From: Pseudomonas sp. GD04019
Lineage (GTDB): Bacteria; Pseudomonadota; Gammaproteobacteria; Pseudomonadales; Pseudomonadaceae
Length of the DNA: 64,000 nt
Direction: 5' to 3'
Assembly (NCBI RefSeq): GCF_029837695.1
Contig: NZ_JAOEEA010000010.1
Span: 124,001 to 188,000, forward strand
Part shown: piece by piece, positions 25,854 through 34,841 of the stretch
Numbering within the stretch: the stretch's first letter is position 1
Layout: the number at the start of each line of letters is the position of its first letter
The notes under the pieces: generated by a model
Databases searched by the model: none
Seen by the model: the letters and a program-made list of their open reading frames with translations, nothing else
What the model was told of the DNA's origin: nothing
Position numbers and translations under genes: made by a program

Positions 25854-26645
25854 ATGGACAAGTTCGTCGAGCTGACCGGCGTCAGCAAACACTTCGATAC
25901 CAAGAAGGGCCGCTTCCAGGCCCTGACCGACGTCAACCTGAGCATCGCCAAGGGCGAGTTCGTCTCGCTGATCGGCCACTCCGGCTGCGGCAAATCCACC
26001 GTGCTCAACCTGATCGCCGGTCTGCTGGAGGCCAGCGAGGGCGGGCTGATCTGCAACGGTCGCGAGATCGACGGCCCCGGCCCGGAGCGCGCCGTGGTAT
26101 TCCAGAACCACAGCCTGCTGCCCTGGATGACCTGCTTCGGCAACGTCCACCTGGCGGTGGAGCGGGTGTTCGGTAGCAAGGAGAGCAAGGCCCAGCTCAA
26201 GGAACGCACGGCCGCCGCGCTGCACATGGTCGGCCTCGACCATGCCACGCACAAGCACCCCAGCGAGATCTCCGGCGGCATGAAGCAGCGCGTGGGCATC
26301 GCCCGCGCGCTGGCCATGGAGCCCAAGGTGCTGCTGATGGACGAGCCGTTCGGCGCGCTGGACGCACTGACCCGCGCCCACCTGCAGGACGAGTTGCTGC
26401 GCATCGTCGGCCAGACCCACAGCACGGTGGTGATGGTGACCCACGACGTGGACGAGGCGGTGCTGCTGTCGGACCGCATCGTGATGATGACCAACGGCCC
26501 GGCGGCAACCATAGGCGATATCGTCCAGGTCGAGCTGGATCGTCCACGCGACCGCCTGGCCCTGGCCAACGACGCCCGTTACCACGAGTACCGCACGGCG
26601 GTGCTGGAATTCCTCTACCAGCGCCAGCAACGCCCCGCCGCCTGA
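25854..26645 (+). CDS. nrtC: Nitrate ABC transporter ATP-binding protein
   Basis: 263 residues of the NrtD/SsuB-type ATPase. Walker A GHSGCGKST, signature SGGMKQRVGIARAL, Walker B VLLMDEPFGALD and H-loop VTHDVDEAV are intact. The C-terminal NrtA-like regulatory domain of cyanobacterial NrtC is absent, so it corresponds to the short ATPase form. It follows nrtB by 10 bases and ends the operon. Confidence 0.93.
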   Translation: MDKFVELTGVSKHFDTKKGRFQALTDVNLSIAKGEFVSLIGHSGCGKSTVLNLIAGLLEASEGGLICNGREIDGPGPERAVVFQNHSLLPWMTCFGNVHLAVERVFGSKESKAQLKERTAAALHMVGLDHATHKHPSEISGGMKQRVGIARALAMEPKVLLMDEPFGALDALTRAHLQDELLRIVGQTHSTVVMVTHDVDEAVLLSDRIVMMTNGPAATIGDIVQVELDRPRDRLALANDARYHEYRTAVLEFLYQRQQRPAA

Positions 26646-26656
26646 ACCAGACAGCT

Positions 26657-26698
26657 CGACAACGCCCGGCCCTGTGCCGGGCTTTGTCGTTTTCTCCT
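26657..26698 (+). terminator. Intrinsic terminator after nrtABC
   Basis: CGACAACGCCCGGC / GCCGGGCTTTGTCG with near-complete pairing, followed by TTTTCTCCTCTTCT. Confidence 0.8.
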
Positions 26699-26759
26699 CT
26701 TCTCCAAAGAAGCGACAGAGCCTAGTCTGGGTCCGATAACAACAACTAGAGGAACCACC

Positions 26760-27134
26760 ATGCTCTACAGCCTGTATATCGCCGCCATCCTGGCGCTGCT
26801 GCTGATCGGCCTGTCGCTCAACATCTCGCGCCTGCGCATGCGCCACCAGGTGGCCTTCGGCGACGGCGGCAAGCCGGACCTGATCAAGGCCGTGCGCGCC
26901 CACGGCAACAGCCTGGAGCAGTCGATGCTGTTCATCGTGCTGCTGTATCTCGGCGAGGCGACCGGCCAGATCGGCGGGCCGCTGACCGCCGCCCTCGGCT
27001 TCGCCTTCATCATGCTGCGCCTGCTCTACTGCACCGGCCTGTTCGCCCGCATCCTGCTGTTGCGCCAGGCCAGCCACGCGCTGACCATGCTGGTGCTGCT
27101 GGCGGTCACCCTGCTTCTGCTGATTCCGCACTGA
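26760..27134 (+). CDS. MAPEG family membrane protein
   Basis: 124 residues, four membrane helices. The family segment is KAVRAHGNSLEQSMLFIVLLYLGE (MAPEG core: RAHxNxxE). MAPEG members include glutathione-dependent membrane transferases; bacterial ones are mostly uncharacterised. AGAGGAACC precedes the ATG. Its last 29 bases overlap the end of the convergent hydrolase gene. Confidence 0.88.
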   Translation: MLYSLYIAAILALLLIGLSLNISRLRMRHQVAFGDGGKPDLIKAVRAHGNSLEQSMLFIVLLYLGEATGQIGGPLTAALGFAFIMLRLLYCTGLFARILLLRQASHALTMLVLLAVTLLLLIPH

Positions 27135-27969
27135 AGCGCTGCAAGCGCCGCAGCCAACTATCGACGCAGTCGACCACGCTTTGCGGCGCCTTCAGCCAGG
27201 CGCTGTGCGGGTTCTCCTCGGGCGGCCGTGGCGAGGCCAACTGCTCGATATGCGGCTGCGCCTGGATCAACTCGGCCAGCCCCAGGGTGGAGGCCGGCGG
27301 AGCGAACTGGTCGCCCTCCATCTGGATGTACAACGAAGCCACCCGGCTGCGCGGCGCCGGGGCCAGCGGCAGTCCCAGGTGGCGGTAGTGACCGCTGAAG
27401 GCCACCCAGCCCCAGTCCTGCATCAGCGAACGCGCCTCGTGGCCGCCGAATCCCAGGCGGCGCCCCGGTAGGTAGCCGAGCACAGTGACGATCAGGCCGA
27501 AAAACAGCGCCACGCTGGGCGTGAGCAGCTTGCCTAGGCCGCTCCAGTGGCGATAGTGGATATTGCCGCAGGCCACGCCCACCACCGGTACCGGACTGTC
27601 CGGATGGGCCGCGGCGTACAGCGTGGCGATGTGTCCACCCAGGCTATGACCGAGCAACACCGGCGCGGCCTGGGGGAAGTGGCGCCGGGCCAGGACGATC
27701 AGCTTGGGTAGAAACTCTTCCACCAGCTGCCGATAGCCGTAATCGAAGCGACGATTGGGCCGCGGCTGGCTCTCGCCCTGCCCCGGCCAGTCGGCCACCA
27801 GCACGTTGTAGCCAGCCGCCACCAGGCGCTGGGCCAGGCCCTCATACTTGCGCGCGGTAACGCCCAGCGCCGGCAGCACTACCAGGGTATGGGCTGCTGC
27901 GGAAGTGGCGGAATAAAGGGTGACCGGGCAATGGAACTTGCCATCGGCGAACTGCACGGCATCGACCAT
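27106..27969 (-). CDS. Alpha/beta-hydrolase
   Basis: 287 residues of the alpha/beta-hydrolase fold, YheT/lysophospholipase-like. The nucleophile elbow is VLLGHSLGGHIA (Ser about 108). The oxyanion region is VVLPALGVTARKYEGLAQRL, followed by VADWPGQGES. A hydrophobic segment (PSVALFFGLIVTVLGYLPG) may sit on the membrane or form a lid. Substrate unknown. A perfect 9-bp palindrome lies 30 bases upstream of its start. Confidence 0.85.
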   Translation of the reverse strand: MVDAVQFADGKFHCPVTLYSATSAAAHTLVVLPALGVTARKYEGLAQRLVAAGYNVLVADWPGQGESQPRPNRRFDYGYRQLVEEFLPKLIVLARRHFPQAAPVLLGHSLGGHIATLYAAAHPDSPVPVVGVACGNIHYRHWSGLGKLLTPSVALFFGLIVTVLGYLPGRRLGFGGHEARSLMQDWGWVAFSGHYRHLGLPLAPAPRSRVASLYIQMEGDQFAPPASTLGLAELIQAQPHIEQLASPRPPEENPHSAWLKAPQSVVDCVDSWLRRLQRFSAESAEAG

Positions 27970-27998
27970 GGCGTTTCTCCTGCGTGTATTGCGGCGAA

Positions 27999-28018
27999 TC
28001 TAGAGCAACTGCTCTAGA
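27999..28018. promoter_or_regulatory. Palindromic operator candidate upstream of the hydrolase gene
   Basis: TCTAGAGCA-AC-TGCTCTAGA is a perfect 9+9 inverted repeat. No T-run follows on either strand, so a dimeric regulator site is the simplest reading. Confidence 0.45.
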
Positions 28019-28097
28019 AACTCCATAAGCCAAATCGCAGGCAAAAAGAAGCCGCGAGATCGCGGCGGGGAGAGGTTAGCCAGAAGCAGCACCTGAA

Positions 28098-28292
28098 TTA
28101 GGGTCGATGTTGCACCTCTTGTGTGACAGGCGTGTGACTGGGTAGCGGCGGCAGATCGTGCGGCGCCTGCAGGCGCTCCTGCAGGCGTTCGACGAACAGG
28201 CCGGCGTCTGCCCGGGAACGGAACGGCACATCGCAAGCGCCCAGCTTGACGATCCAGCCGCGGTTGGCGGCCTCGGTCACGGTGATATCCAT
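28098..28292 (-). CDS. Small hypothetical protein
   Basis: 64 residues (MDITVTEAANRGWIVKLGAC ...), preceded on the minus strand by AGAGGGGA, which supports translation. The first 45 residues look like one small alpha/beta domain (VPFRSRADAGLFVERLQERL); the tail is Pro/His-rich. Family not recognised. Confidence 0.65.
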   Translation of the reverse strand: MDITVTEAANRGWIVKLGACDVPFRSRADAGLFVERLQERLQAPHDLPPLPSHTPVTQEVQHRP

Positions 28293-28538
28293 GGTGTCCC
28301 CTCTTCAGAAATGAGTCAGGCCAGGCGAGCTTAGGCCCGCCGCTCTTGCGCGCAAAAGTTCGAATTCGTCTATCCACATAACTGATCGAGCTGAATCGCC
28401 AAGGCGCAGCGGCGGCTCTGCCATGCACCTTTTCCGGCCACAAGCGCAGCGGCGTGCGAACCGCATTCAAGCAGCGCCAGGTTGCCGCCATGTGACAGCC
28501 GGCGCTATGGTGGTGCCTCCAACCTCAAGGAGAAGCTC

Positions 28539-28706
28539 ATGCCCTGGTACGCCTGGCTGATCATCATCCTGGCCCTCGGCTCCATCCTCGGTAGCTTGCT
28601 GTTGCTGCGCGACAGCGCGCGCAAGCTGCCGCTGACCGAGGAACAGCTCAAGCGCATTCACGAACGCAACGCGGAAATGGATGCCAAGGACGCCCAGGAC
28701 CGCTGA
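28539..28706 (+). CDS. Small DUF2897-like membrane protein
   Basis: 55 residues: one N-terminal membrane helix (WLIIILALGSILGSLLLL), then a charged amphipathic tail (SARKLPLTEEQLKRIHERNAEMD). AAGGAGAAG precedes the ATG. It lies 23 bases before the CPBP protease gene and is likely co-transcribed. No known function. Confidence 0.8.
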   Translation: MPWYAWLIIILALGSILGSLLLLRDSARKLPLTEEQLKRIHERNAEMDAKDAQDR

Positions 28707-28729
28707 TTCCCTGCCGACAAGGACGTTGC

Positions 28730-29491
28730 ATGCCGCCGTTGCACCTGCGTTTGCTCCTGCCCATGCTGGCACTCGGCATGGGCATCGCCCTGGGCTTTAT
28801 CGAGCCGCTGGGTGTGGCGCTGAGCGCCGTCTTCATCGCCTGGGTGCTGTTCGCTGAAACGTATTTGCCACGCTGGCTGTGGTGGAGCGGCGGATTGCTC
28901 GGTGGCATCGCCCTGGCGGCGCATCTGCTGCCCGGTTTCCAGCCGATGCCACTGTGGCCGCCACTCCAACTCAGCGAGGATGCCCCGCCCTATGCCCTGC
29001 GCCTGTCCTGGGACAAGCTGCTGCTCGGTTTGACCTTGCTGGCCTGGTGGCTGGGCCAGCCATCCCGGCCGGCCGTAGGTCCGCGCCTGGCGCTGCTGGC
29101 CGGCCTGATCACGCTCCTCGCCGTGCCGTTGGCCGCCCTGGCGCTCGGGCTGGTCGGCTGGCAGCCGAAATGGCCGCAGCAGCTCTGGCTATGGTTGGCA
29201 GTGAATCTGGGAGTGGCGGTGTTGGCGGAGGAGCTGTTGTTTCGCGCCTGGCTGCAACCGGCACTGGTGGCGCGCCTGGGCACCTTTGGCGGGCTGATCG
29301 CTACCGCCCTGCTGTTCGGCGCCGCGCACCTGCCGTTCAGTCCAGTGTTCGCCCTGGTGGCGCTGCTGGCCGGCCTCGGCTACGGCCTGGTCTTCCACTA
29401 CAGCGGCCGGCTATGGCCGGCCGTGGCGCTGCATGGAGCGGTCAATCTGACGCATGTGCTGTTGCTGAGCTACCCGCTACGTTCGGCCTGA
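28730..29491 (+). CDS. CPBP-family intramembrane metalloprotease
   Basis: 253 residues, seven or eight membrane helices. CPBP (Abi) motifs are in the C-terminal half: EELLFRAWL (EExxxR), LFGAAHL (FxxxH) and HGAVNLTH (HxxxN). Members cleave substrates within the membrane; substrates here are unknown. Its last 50 bases overlap the end of the convergent solute-binding gene. Confidence 0.88.
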   Translation: MPPLHLRLLLPMLALGMGIALGFIEPLGVALSAVFIAWVLFAETYLPRWLWWSGGLLGGIALAAHLLPGFQPMPLWPPLQLSEDAPPYALRLSWDKLLLGLTLLAWWLGQPSRPAVGPRLALLAGLITLLAVPLAALALGLVGWQPKWPQQLWLWLAVNLGVAVLAEELLFRAWLQPALVARLGTFGGLIATALLFGAAHLPFSPVFALVALLAGLGYGLVFHYSGRLWPAVALHGAVNLTHVLLLSYPLRSA

Positions 29492-30260
29492 CGTCGATGC
29501 CGTAGGGCGCGAAAATCTGCTGCAGCTGGCCGTTGTCGCGCAGGATCTGCATGGTCGTACGGAAGTCTTCGGCACTGATCGGTGCCCGCGGGCTGAGGAT
29601 CGCGTAGTGGCGGTAGCGCTGGTCTTCCCAGTCCGAAATCAGCAACTGCTGTTGCAGCTGCGGCTGCTCGCGCAGGCGTGCACCGAGCCAGGAACGGGTG
29701 ATGGGCGCCACATCGGCACGCCCGCGCAGCACCAGGTTGAGGTTGCTCTCGTGGGAGTAGGTGAGCACCGCGTTGAAGTTCTGCTCCAGCCACTTCGGAT
29801 CGTTGTTGAAGCCGGCGAAACCATAGTGGTAGCCGTTGAACAGGGCCATGCGCTTGCCCATCAGCTTGTCGAAGTAGCGCTGGTCGCGACCCGGCTCGGC
29901 GCGGGCCACCAATATCTCGGCATCCTCCAGGCCCAGGTCGACGCGCGTGCCGGAGATGCCCTGCCAGTTCCAGTCGGGGTTTTCGAAGATGGCGACATGG
30001 AAGCGCGCCTGACGGAAGTCGTCGAAGCGGCGATTGAGCGAGGTGGCGCGCAAGGCGAAGCGATGTTCGCTCTGGGCTTTGTTGAGGGCGTCGACCAACT
30101 CACCGAGCAGACCGTTATGCGGATTCGACTCGGGCTTGATCACGTAGGGTGGGAAATGTACTGCGGCGATCAATACCTCGTCCGCCGCACCGACGCCTGT
30201 GCTGAACAGCGCTGCCAACACCAGCAAAGCGCCTGGCAATCCCTGTCGACGCCGATACAT
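29442..30260 (-). CDS. Periplasmic amino-acid-binding-like protein, copy 1
   Basis: 272 residues with a signal peptide (ALLVLAALFSTGVGAADE). SBP_bac_3-like fold (LIAAVHFPPYVIKPE ... GLLGELVDALNK ... GKRMALFNGYHYGFAGF). It is a paralogue of the protein at 30346, with shared FPPY(V/I)xKPES and NGYHYGFAG(F/Y)N segments and the same VLTYSH(E/D)SNL run. No transporter permease or ATPase is nearby, so it may be an orphan sensor-type or scavenging protein. Confidence 0.82.
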   Translation of the reverse strand: MYRRRQGLPGALLVLAALFSTGVGAADEVLIAAVHFPPYVIKPESNPHNGLLGELVDALNKAQSEHRFALRATSLNRRFDDFRQARFHVAIFENPDWNWQGISGTRVDLGLEDAEILVARAEPGRDQRYFDKLMGKRMALFNGYHYGFAGFNNDPKWLEQNFNAVLTYSHESNLNLVLRGRADVAPITRSWLGARLREQPQLQQQLLISDWEDQRYRHYAILSPRAPISAEDFRTTMQILRDNGQLQQIFAPYGIDVRPNVAGSSATAHASD

Positions 30261-30345
30261 ATTGACCTCATAGACAACCGAGCTGAGCGAAGACTAGCCC
30301 AGGGCCACCACGGCGTAAATGGAGAAAAATCCGTGGCCCGCCGGC

Positions 30346-31149
30346 TCAGCGTGGCATCGGGTCGGCGCGTTCGTCGCCAGCCTCTGCCGCCGCCATCACG
30401 AAATAGCGCTGGAGCAGCTCGCCGAGCTTGCCGCTGCGCTGCAACTGGCCGAGCAGGCTCTCCAGGCGCACCCCATCGATAGGGCCCTGAGGACGCAGCA
30501 ACGCATGGTGGCGGTAAACCTGATCGGTACGCTCGGACACCAGCAACTGCCGTCCTTCCTGCGGATGCTCGCGCTGGTAGATACGCAGGTAGGAACGGGT
30601 CACCACGCTGATATCCACCCGGTCATGCAGCAGCATCAGCAGGTTGCTGTCGTGGGAATAGGTGAGTACCGCATTGAAGGTACGGGTCAGGTATTCCTGG
30701 TCGGCGTTGTAGCCGGCGAAGCCATAGTGATAGCCGTTGTACAGGGCCACGCGCTTGTCGCCGAGGCTGTCGAAGAAGCTCTGATCGCGGCCGTGCTGGT
30801 TGCGCGCCACGTAGACCTCGGCATCGGCGATCTGCAGGTCGAGCTTGTCCACGGGTGTGTTCTGCCAGCCCCAGTCCGGCGACTCGAACAGGATCAGGTC
30901 GTAGCGCGCCTGGGTCAGGTCGCGATAGCGGCGGGTCACCGAGGTCGGCACCAGGTCGAAGCGGTAGTCGCTCTGCGCGCTATTCAACGCGGCCAGCAGC
31001 TCGGGCACCAGGCCCTCGGGCGCGGCGCTTTCCGGCTTCACGATATAGGGCGGGAAGTGATACGCGCCGACACGCACAGGCTGCTCGGCGACGGCAGGGA
31101 ATGCGCAGAGAACCAGAGTGATCAGCAGCGAACGGAGGAGCACTGGCAA
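30346..31149 (-). CDS. Periplasmic amino-acid-binding-like protein, copy 2
   Basis: 267 residues with a signal peptide (LLITLVLCAFPAVAEQ). SBP_bac_3-like and colinear with copy 1 downstream, 85 bases away, pointing to tandem duplication followed by divergence. Ligand unknown. Both copies lack the linked ABC permease. Confidence 0.82.
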   Translation of the reverse strand: MPVLLRSLLITLVLCAFPAVAEQPVRVGAYHFPPYIVKPESAAPEGLVPELLAALNSAQSDYRFDLVPTSVTRRYRDLTQARYDLILFESPDWGWQNTPVDKLDLQIADAEVYVARNQHGRDQSFFDSLGDKRVALYNGYHYGFAGYNADQEYLTRTFNAVLTYSHDSNLLMLLHDRVDISVVTRSYLRIYQREHPQEGRQLLVSERTDQVYRHHALLRPQGPIDGVRLESLLGQLQRSGKLGELLQRYFVMAAAEAGDERADPMPR

Positions 31150-31243
31150 CGCGGTTACCTCGAAGGGGAAAGCCAGGTGTCCGGCTCATCCTTGTAGCCG
31201 CGACTGGCCATGGGCCAGTGCTGCTAGCAGCTTAGCCTATTAG

Positions 31244-31873
31244 TCAGCTTTTCTTGAAGACCAGGGCCAGCGCTTCTTCGGCCAGCTGGTCCAGGGTGAT
31301 CTTGCCATCCGGGCGGAACCAGGTGGTGGTCCAGCTCAGCGCACCGGTGAGGAAACGGCGCAGCACGAACGGATCGGCGTTGAAGTAGCCGGCATCGCGG
31401 GCATCGCTGAGCACATCGAGCCAGATCTGCTCGTAGGTGTCGCGCAGGCTGAGGATGTAGGCCTGGCTCTCCTCGGACAGCGAGCGCCATTCGTAGACCA
31501 GCACGCCCATGGCCTCGCCGGTGCCGCCCATGATCGACTGCAACTCGCAACGGATCAGGCCCAGCACCCGCTCGCGCGTGTCCGACGATTCGGCCAGTGC
31601 GGCGCGCATCAGCGCGGTGTTGTAGACGATGGTTTCCTCCATCACCGCCTTGAGGATCTCGTCCTTGCTCTTGAAGTGGTGAAAGATGCTGCCGGACTGG
31701 ATACCGACGGCGCTGGCCAGATCGCGCACCGTGGTGCGCTCGTAGCCCTTGCTGCGGAACAGGTGGGCGGCGGTCTGCAGCAGCTTGCCGCGGGCGCTTT
31801 CCGGATCGGTCAGCTCGGCGCGGGCCACCAGCTCCTGCATCACTTTTCGGGCTTTCTGTTCGTCCAGACTCAT
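31244..31873 (-). CDS. atuR: TetR-family repressor of the atu operon
   Basis: 209 residues. The helix-turn-helix is near residues 30-75 (LLQTAAHLFRSKGYERTTVRDLASAVGIQSGSIFHHFKSKDEIL). The C-terminal domain is helical and binds the inducer; in P. aeruginosa AtuR responds to the acyclic terpene pathway. It is divergent from atuA with operator-like sites in between. Assignment rests on the HTH and on position beside atuA. Confidence 0.88.
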   Translation of the reverse strand: MSLDEQKARKVMQELVARAELTDPESARGKLLQTAAHLFRSKGYERTTVRDLASAVGIQSGSIFHHFKSKDEILKAVMEETIVYNTALMRAALAESSDTRERVLGLIRCELQSIMGGTGEAMGVLVYEWRSLSEESQAYILSLRDTYEQIWLDVLSDARDAGYFNADPFVLRRFLTGALSWTTTWFRPDGKITLDQLAEEALALVFKKS

Positions 31874-31944
31874 TGCATCCCCACGTGGTAACTCACTGCG
31901 TCGCGCATTGTACGCAAGCTGGCGAATTTAGGGCCTGCCAGGCG

Positions 31945-32005
31945 ACCAAGCAAGCGCTCGGGATAAAAGTTGCCAAAAGACTTTTCAACCAAGCGCTTGC
32001 TTGGT
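31945..32005. promoter_or_regulatory. Two AtuR operator sites in the atuR-atuA intergenic region
   Basis: Site 1 (31945-31961) reads ACCAAGCAAGCGCTCGG. Site 2 (31988-32005) reads ACCAAGCGCTTGCTTGGT and is itself nearly palindromic. The two are inverted relative to each other (ACCAAGCAAGCGCT versus AGCGCTTGCTTGGT). Such CCAAGCGCTTGG-type sites are typical for TetR regulators of fatty-acyl and terpenoid catabolism. Confidence 0.75.
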
Positions 32006-32045
32006 AGTGTTCGCCTCATCTTTTCGCTGCCGCGAGAGCTTCGTC

Positions 32046-33839
32046 ATGAGCAAGACCATCCGCATCGGTTGTGCCTCCGCGTTCTGGGGCGACACCTCCA
32101 CCGCCGCCGCTCAACTGGTACGCAGTACCGAGCTGGACTACCTGGTGTTCGACTACCTGGCCGAGATCACCATGTCGATCATGGCCGGGGCGAAGATGAA
32201 GAAGCCGGACGAGGGCTACGCCACCGACTTCGTCGAGGTGCTCGCCCCGCTGCTCGGTGAGATCGCGCAGAAGAAGATTCGCGTGATCAGCAACGCCGGC
32301 GGGGTCAACCCGAGCGCCTGCGCCGCCGCCCTGAGCAACGCCTGCGCCAAGGCCGGCATCGATCTGAAGATCGCCGTGCTGCACGGCGACAACCTGCAAC
32401 CCAAGCTCGGCGAACTGGCCAAGGCCGGCACCGTGGAAATGTTCAGCGGCGCGCCGCTGCCGCCCATGTGCGTGTCGGTCAACGCCTACCTCGGCGCGCC
32501 AGGCATAGTCGAAGCGCTGAAGCTCGGCGCCGATATCGTCATCACCGGCCGTGTGGTCGACAGCGCCGTGGTCAGCGCCGCCCTGGTGCATGAATTCGGC
32601 TGGGCCTGGAACGACTACGACAAGCTGGCCCAGGCCGCCCTCGCCGGCCACATCATCGAATGCGGCGCGCAGTGCACCGGCGGCAACTTCACCGACTGGC
32701 GCGATGTGCCGGACTACGAGCACATCGGTTTCCCGGTCATCGAAGTGCAGGCCGACGCCAGCTTCGTGGTGAGCAAGCCCGAAGGCAGCGGCGGCCTGGT
32801 CAGCGTGCTGTCGGTGGGCGAGCAGATGCTCTACGAGATCGGCGACCCGCGCGCCTATCTGCTGCCCGACGTGGTCTGCGACCTCACCCAGGTACAGCTC
32901 GAGCAGGTCGGCGCCAACCGCGTCCAGCTCAAGGGCGCCCGCGGCCTGGCGCCGACCGGCCAGTACAAGGTCAGCGCCACCCACCCGGACGGTTTCCGCT
33001 GCACCGCCAGCTGCCTGATCGCCGGCATCGACGCCGTGGCCAAGGCCGAGCGCGTCAGCCAGGCGATCATCAGGAAGACCGAGGAAATCTTCGCCGAGCG
33101 CGGCTGGGGCCCCTACCGCGAAGTGAACATCGAGTTGCTCGGCGCCGAGGCCACTTATGGGCCCCACGGCCAGCGCAAGGACACCCGCGAGGTGGTGATC
33201 AAGCTCGGCGTGCGCCACGCGAAGAAAGAAGCCCTGATCCTGTTCTCCCGCGAGATCGCCCAGGCCGCCACCGGCATGGCGCCGGGCCTGACCGGTATCG
33301 TTGGCGGGCGCCCCACCGTGTACCCGGTGATCCGCCTGTTCAGCTTCCTGGTCGACAAGTCCGCCTGCGAACTGGCCGTCGAGATCAACGGCGAGCGCAG
33401 CGCGGTCGCCCTGCCCCGCATCGACGCCTTCGACCCGGCGCAGATCGCCGACGAGATCGCCGTGCCCGCCCCCGCCGGCCAGGCCGACGCCAGCGTGCCG
33501 CTGGTCAAGCTCGCCGTGGCCCGCTCCGGCGACAAGGGCAACCACAGCAATATCGGCGTGATGGCGCGCAAGCCCGAATACCTGCCATGGATCGCCGAGG
33601 CGCTGGGCAAGGAAGCCGTGGTCGACTGGATGAGCCACGTGCTCGACCCGCAGATCGGCCGCGTCGAGCGCTGGTACCTGCCGGGCAGCCACAGCCTCAA
33701 CTTCCTGCTGGAGAACGCCTTGGGTGGCGGCGGCGTGGCCAGCCTGCGCATCGATCCGCAGGGCAAGGCCTTCGCCCAGCAGTTGCTGGAATTCCCGGTG
33801 CCGGTGCCGCAGGCACTGGTGAACGAACTGCAGGACTGA
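32046..33839 (+). CDS. atuA: AtuA, acyclic terpene utilisation protein
   Basis: 597 residues starting [23 protein letters not shown]1446-type N-terminal region ([47 protein letters not shown]) plus a C-terminal ~110-residue domain ([20 protein letters not shown]). atuA is essential for citronellol growth in P. aeruginosa, though its reaction is not established. It is first in the atu operon. Confidence 0.95.
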   Translation: MSKTIRIGCASAFWGDTSTAAAQLVRSTELDYLVFDYLAEITMSIMAGAKMKKPDEGYATDFVEVLAPLLGEIAQKKIRVISNAGGVNPSACAAALSNACAKAGIDLKIAVLHGDNLQPKLGELAKAGTVEMFSGAPLPPMCVSVNAYLGAPGIVEALKLGADIVITGRVVDSAVVSAALVHEFGWAWNDYDKLAQAALAGHIIECGAQCTGGNFTDWRDVPDYEHIGFPVIEVQADASFVVSKPEGSGGLVSVLSVGEQMLYEIGDPRAYLLPDVVCDLTQVQLEQVGANRVQLKGARGLAPTGQYKVSATHPDGFRCTASCLIAGIDAVAKAERVSQAIIRKTEEIFAERGWGPYREVNIELLGAEATYGPHGQRKDTREVVIKLGVRHAKKEALILFSREIAQAATGMAPGLTGIVGGRPTVYPVIRLFSFLVDKSACELAVEINGERSAVALPRIDAFDPAQIADEIAVPAPAGQADASVPLVKLAVARSGDKGNHSNIGVMARKPEYLPWIAEALGKEAVVDWMSHVLDPQIGRVERWYLPGSHSLNFLLENALGGGGVASLRIDPQGKAFAQQLLEFPVPVPQALVNELQD

Positions 33840-33842
33840 TCC

Positions 33843-33949
33843 GTGGGAGCGGCCTTGGCCGCGATGAGCCAGCGCAAAAAGCATCGCGGCCAAGGCCGCT
33901 CCCACAAAACAGATTGCACGCTGGGTGACGGCCAAGGCCGCTCCCACAA
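33843..33949. repeat. REP pair between atuA and atuB
   Basis: GTGGGAGCGGCCTTGGCCGC at 33843 and its inverse near 33882-33905 form a long hairpin with the GCGATG/CATCGC extension. A third arm (GGCCAAGGCCGCTCCCACAA) ends at about 33949. This is the widespread Pseudomonas GTGGGAGCGGCC REP. Confidence 0.85.
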
Positions 33950-33973
33950 CGACCGACGAGGACGATAACAACA

Positions 33974-34837
33974 ATGGCATACGACTCAGTCTTCAAGCCC
34001 GGCCTGTTCACCGGCCAGACCATCCTGGTCACCGGCGGCGGCAGCGGCATCGGTCGCTGCGTGGCCCACGAGCTGGCATTCCTGGGTGCCCATGTGGTGC
34101 TGGTCGGGCGCAAGCTGGAGAAGCTGGAAAGCACCTGCGGCGAGATCATCGAAGACGGCGGCAGCGCCAGCTTCGCGGTCTGCGATATCCGTGAGGAAGA
34201 AGCGGTCAAGGCCATGGTCAAGGCGGTGATCGCCGAGCGCGGACCGATCCATCACCTGGTCAACAACGCCGGCGGCCAGTTCCCCGCGCCGCTGGTGTCG
34301 ATCAACCAGAAAGGCTTCGAGACCGTGGTGCGCACCAACCTGGTCGGCGGCTTCCTGATCGCCCGCGAGGTGTTCAGCCAAAGCATGAGCAAGACCGGCG
34401 GCAGCATCGTCAACATGCTCGCCGACATGTGGGGCGGCATGCCCGGCATGGGCCACTCCGGCGCTGCCCGCGCCGGCATGGAGAACTTCACCAAGACCGC
34501 CGCCTACGAATGGGGCCACGCCGGTGTGCGGGTCAACGCCGTGGCACCGGGCTGGATCGCCTCCAGCGGCATGGACACCTACCCCGAGTCGATGAAGAAC
34601 ATGATCCGCTCGCTCAAGGATCATGTGCCGCTGCAGCGCATCGGCACCGAGTCGGAGGTGGCCGCGGCCATCGTCTTCCTGCTCTCCCCCGGGGCCAACT
34701 TCATCAGCGGCAACACCATCCGCATCGACGGCGCCGCCAGCCAGGGCACCCGTGCCTGGACCCTGGGCAAGGCGAAGAACAGCGAGTCCTACAACGGCTT
34801 CCACCGGGCCTATGTGCCCGATGTACTGAAGGATTAA
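33974..34837 (+). CDS. atuB: AtuB, short-chain dehydrogenase/reductase
   Basis: 287 residues. NAD(P)-binding TGGGSGIG and NNAGG motifs are intact. The usual catalytic YxxxK reads SGAARAGMENF, so the Tyr is absent. This resembles peroxisomal 2,4-dienoyl-CoA reductase-like SDRs (HSGAAKAG). It may act on an enoyl-CoA rather than an alcohol. It is four bases upstream of atuC. Confidence 0.9.
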   Translation: MAYDSVFKPGLFTGQTILVTGGGSGIGRCVAHELAFLGAHVVLVGRKLEKLESTCGEIIEDGGSASFAVCDIREEEAVKAMVKAVIAERGPIHHLVNNAGGQFPAPLVSINQKGFETVVRTNLVGGFLIAREVFSQSMSKTGGSIVNMLADMWGGMPGMGHSGAARAGMENFTKTAAYEWGHAGVRVNAVAPGWIASSGMDTYPESMKNMIRSLKDHVPLQRIGTESEVAAAIVFLLSPGANFISGNTIRIDGAASQGTRAWTLGKAKNSESYNGFHRAYVPDVLKD

Positions 34838-34841
34838 TCCG

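Noticed and set aside
28000..28491. 163-codon minus-strand ORF around the small gene at 28098
   Set aside because: Runs out of frame through the smaller ORF, which has the ribosome site; no domain seen.
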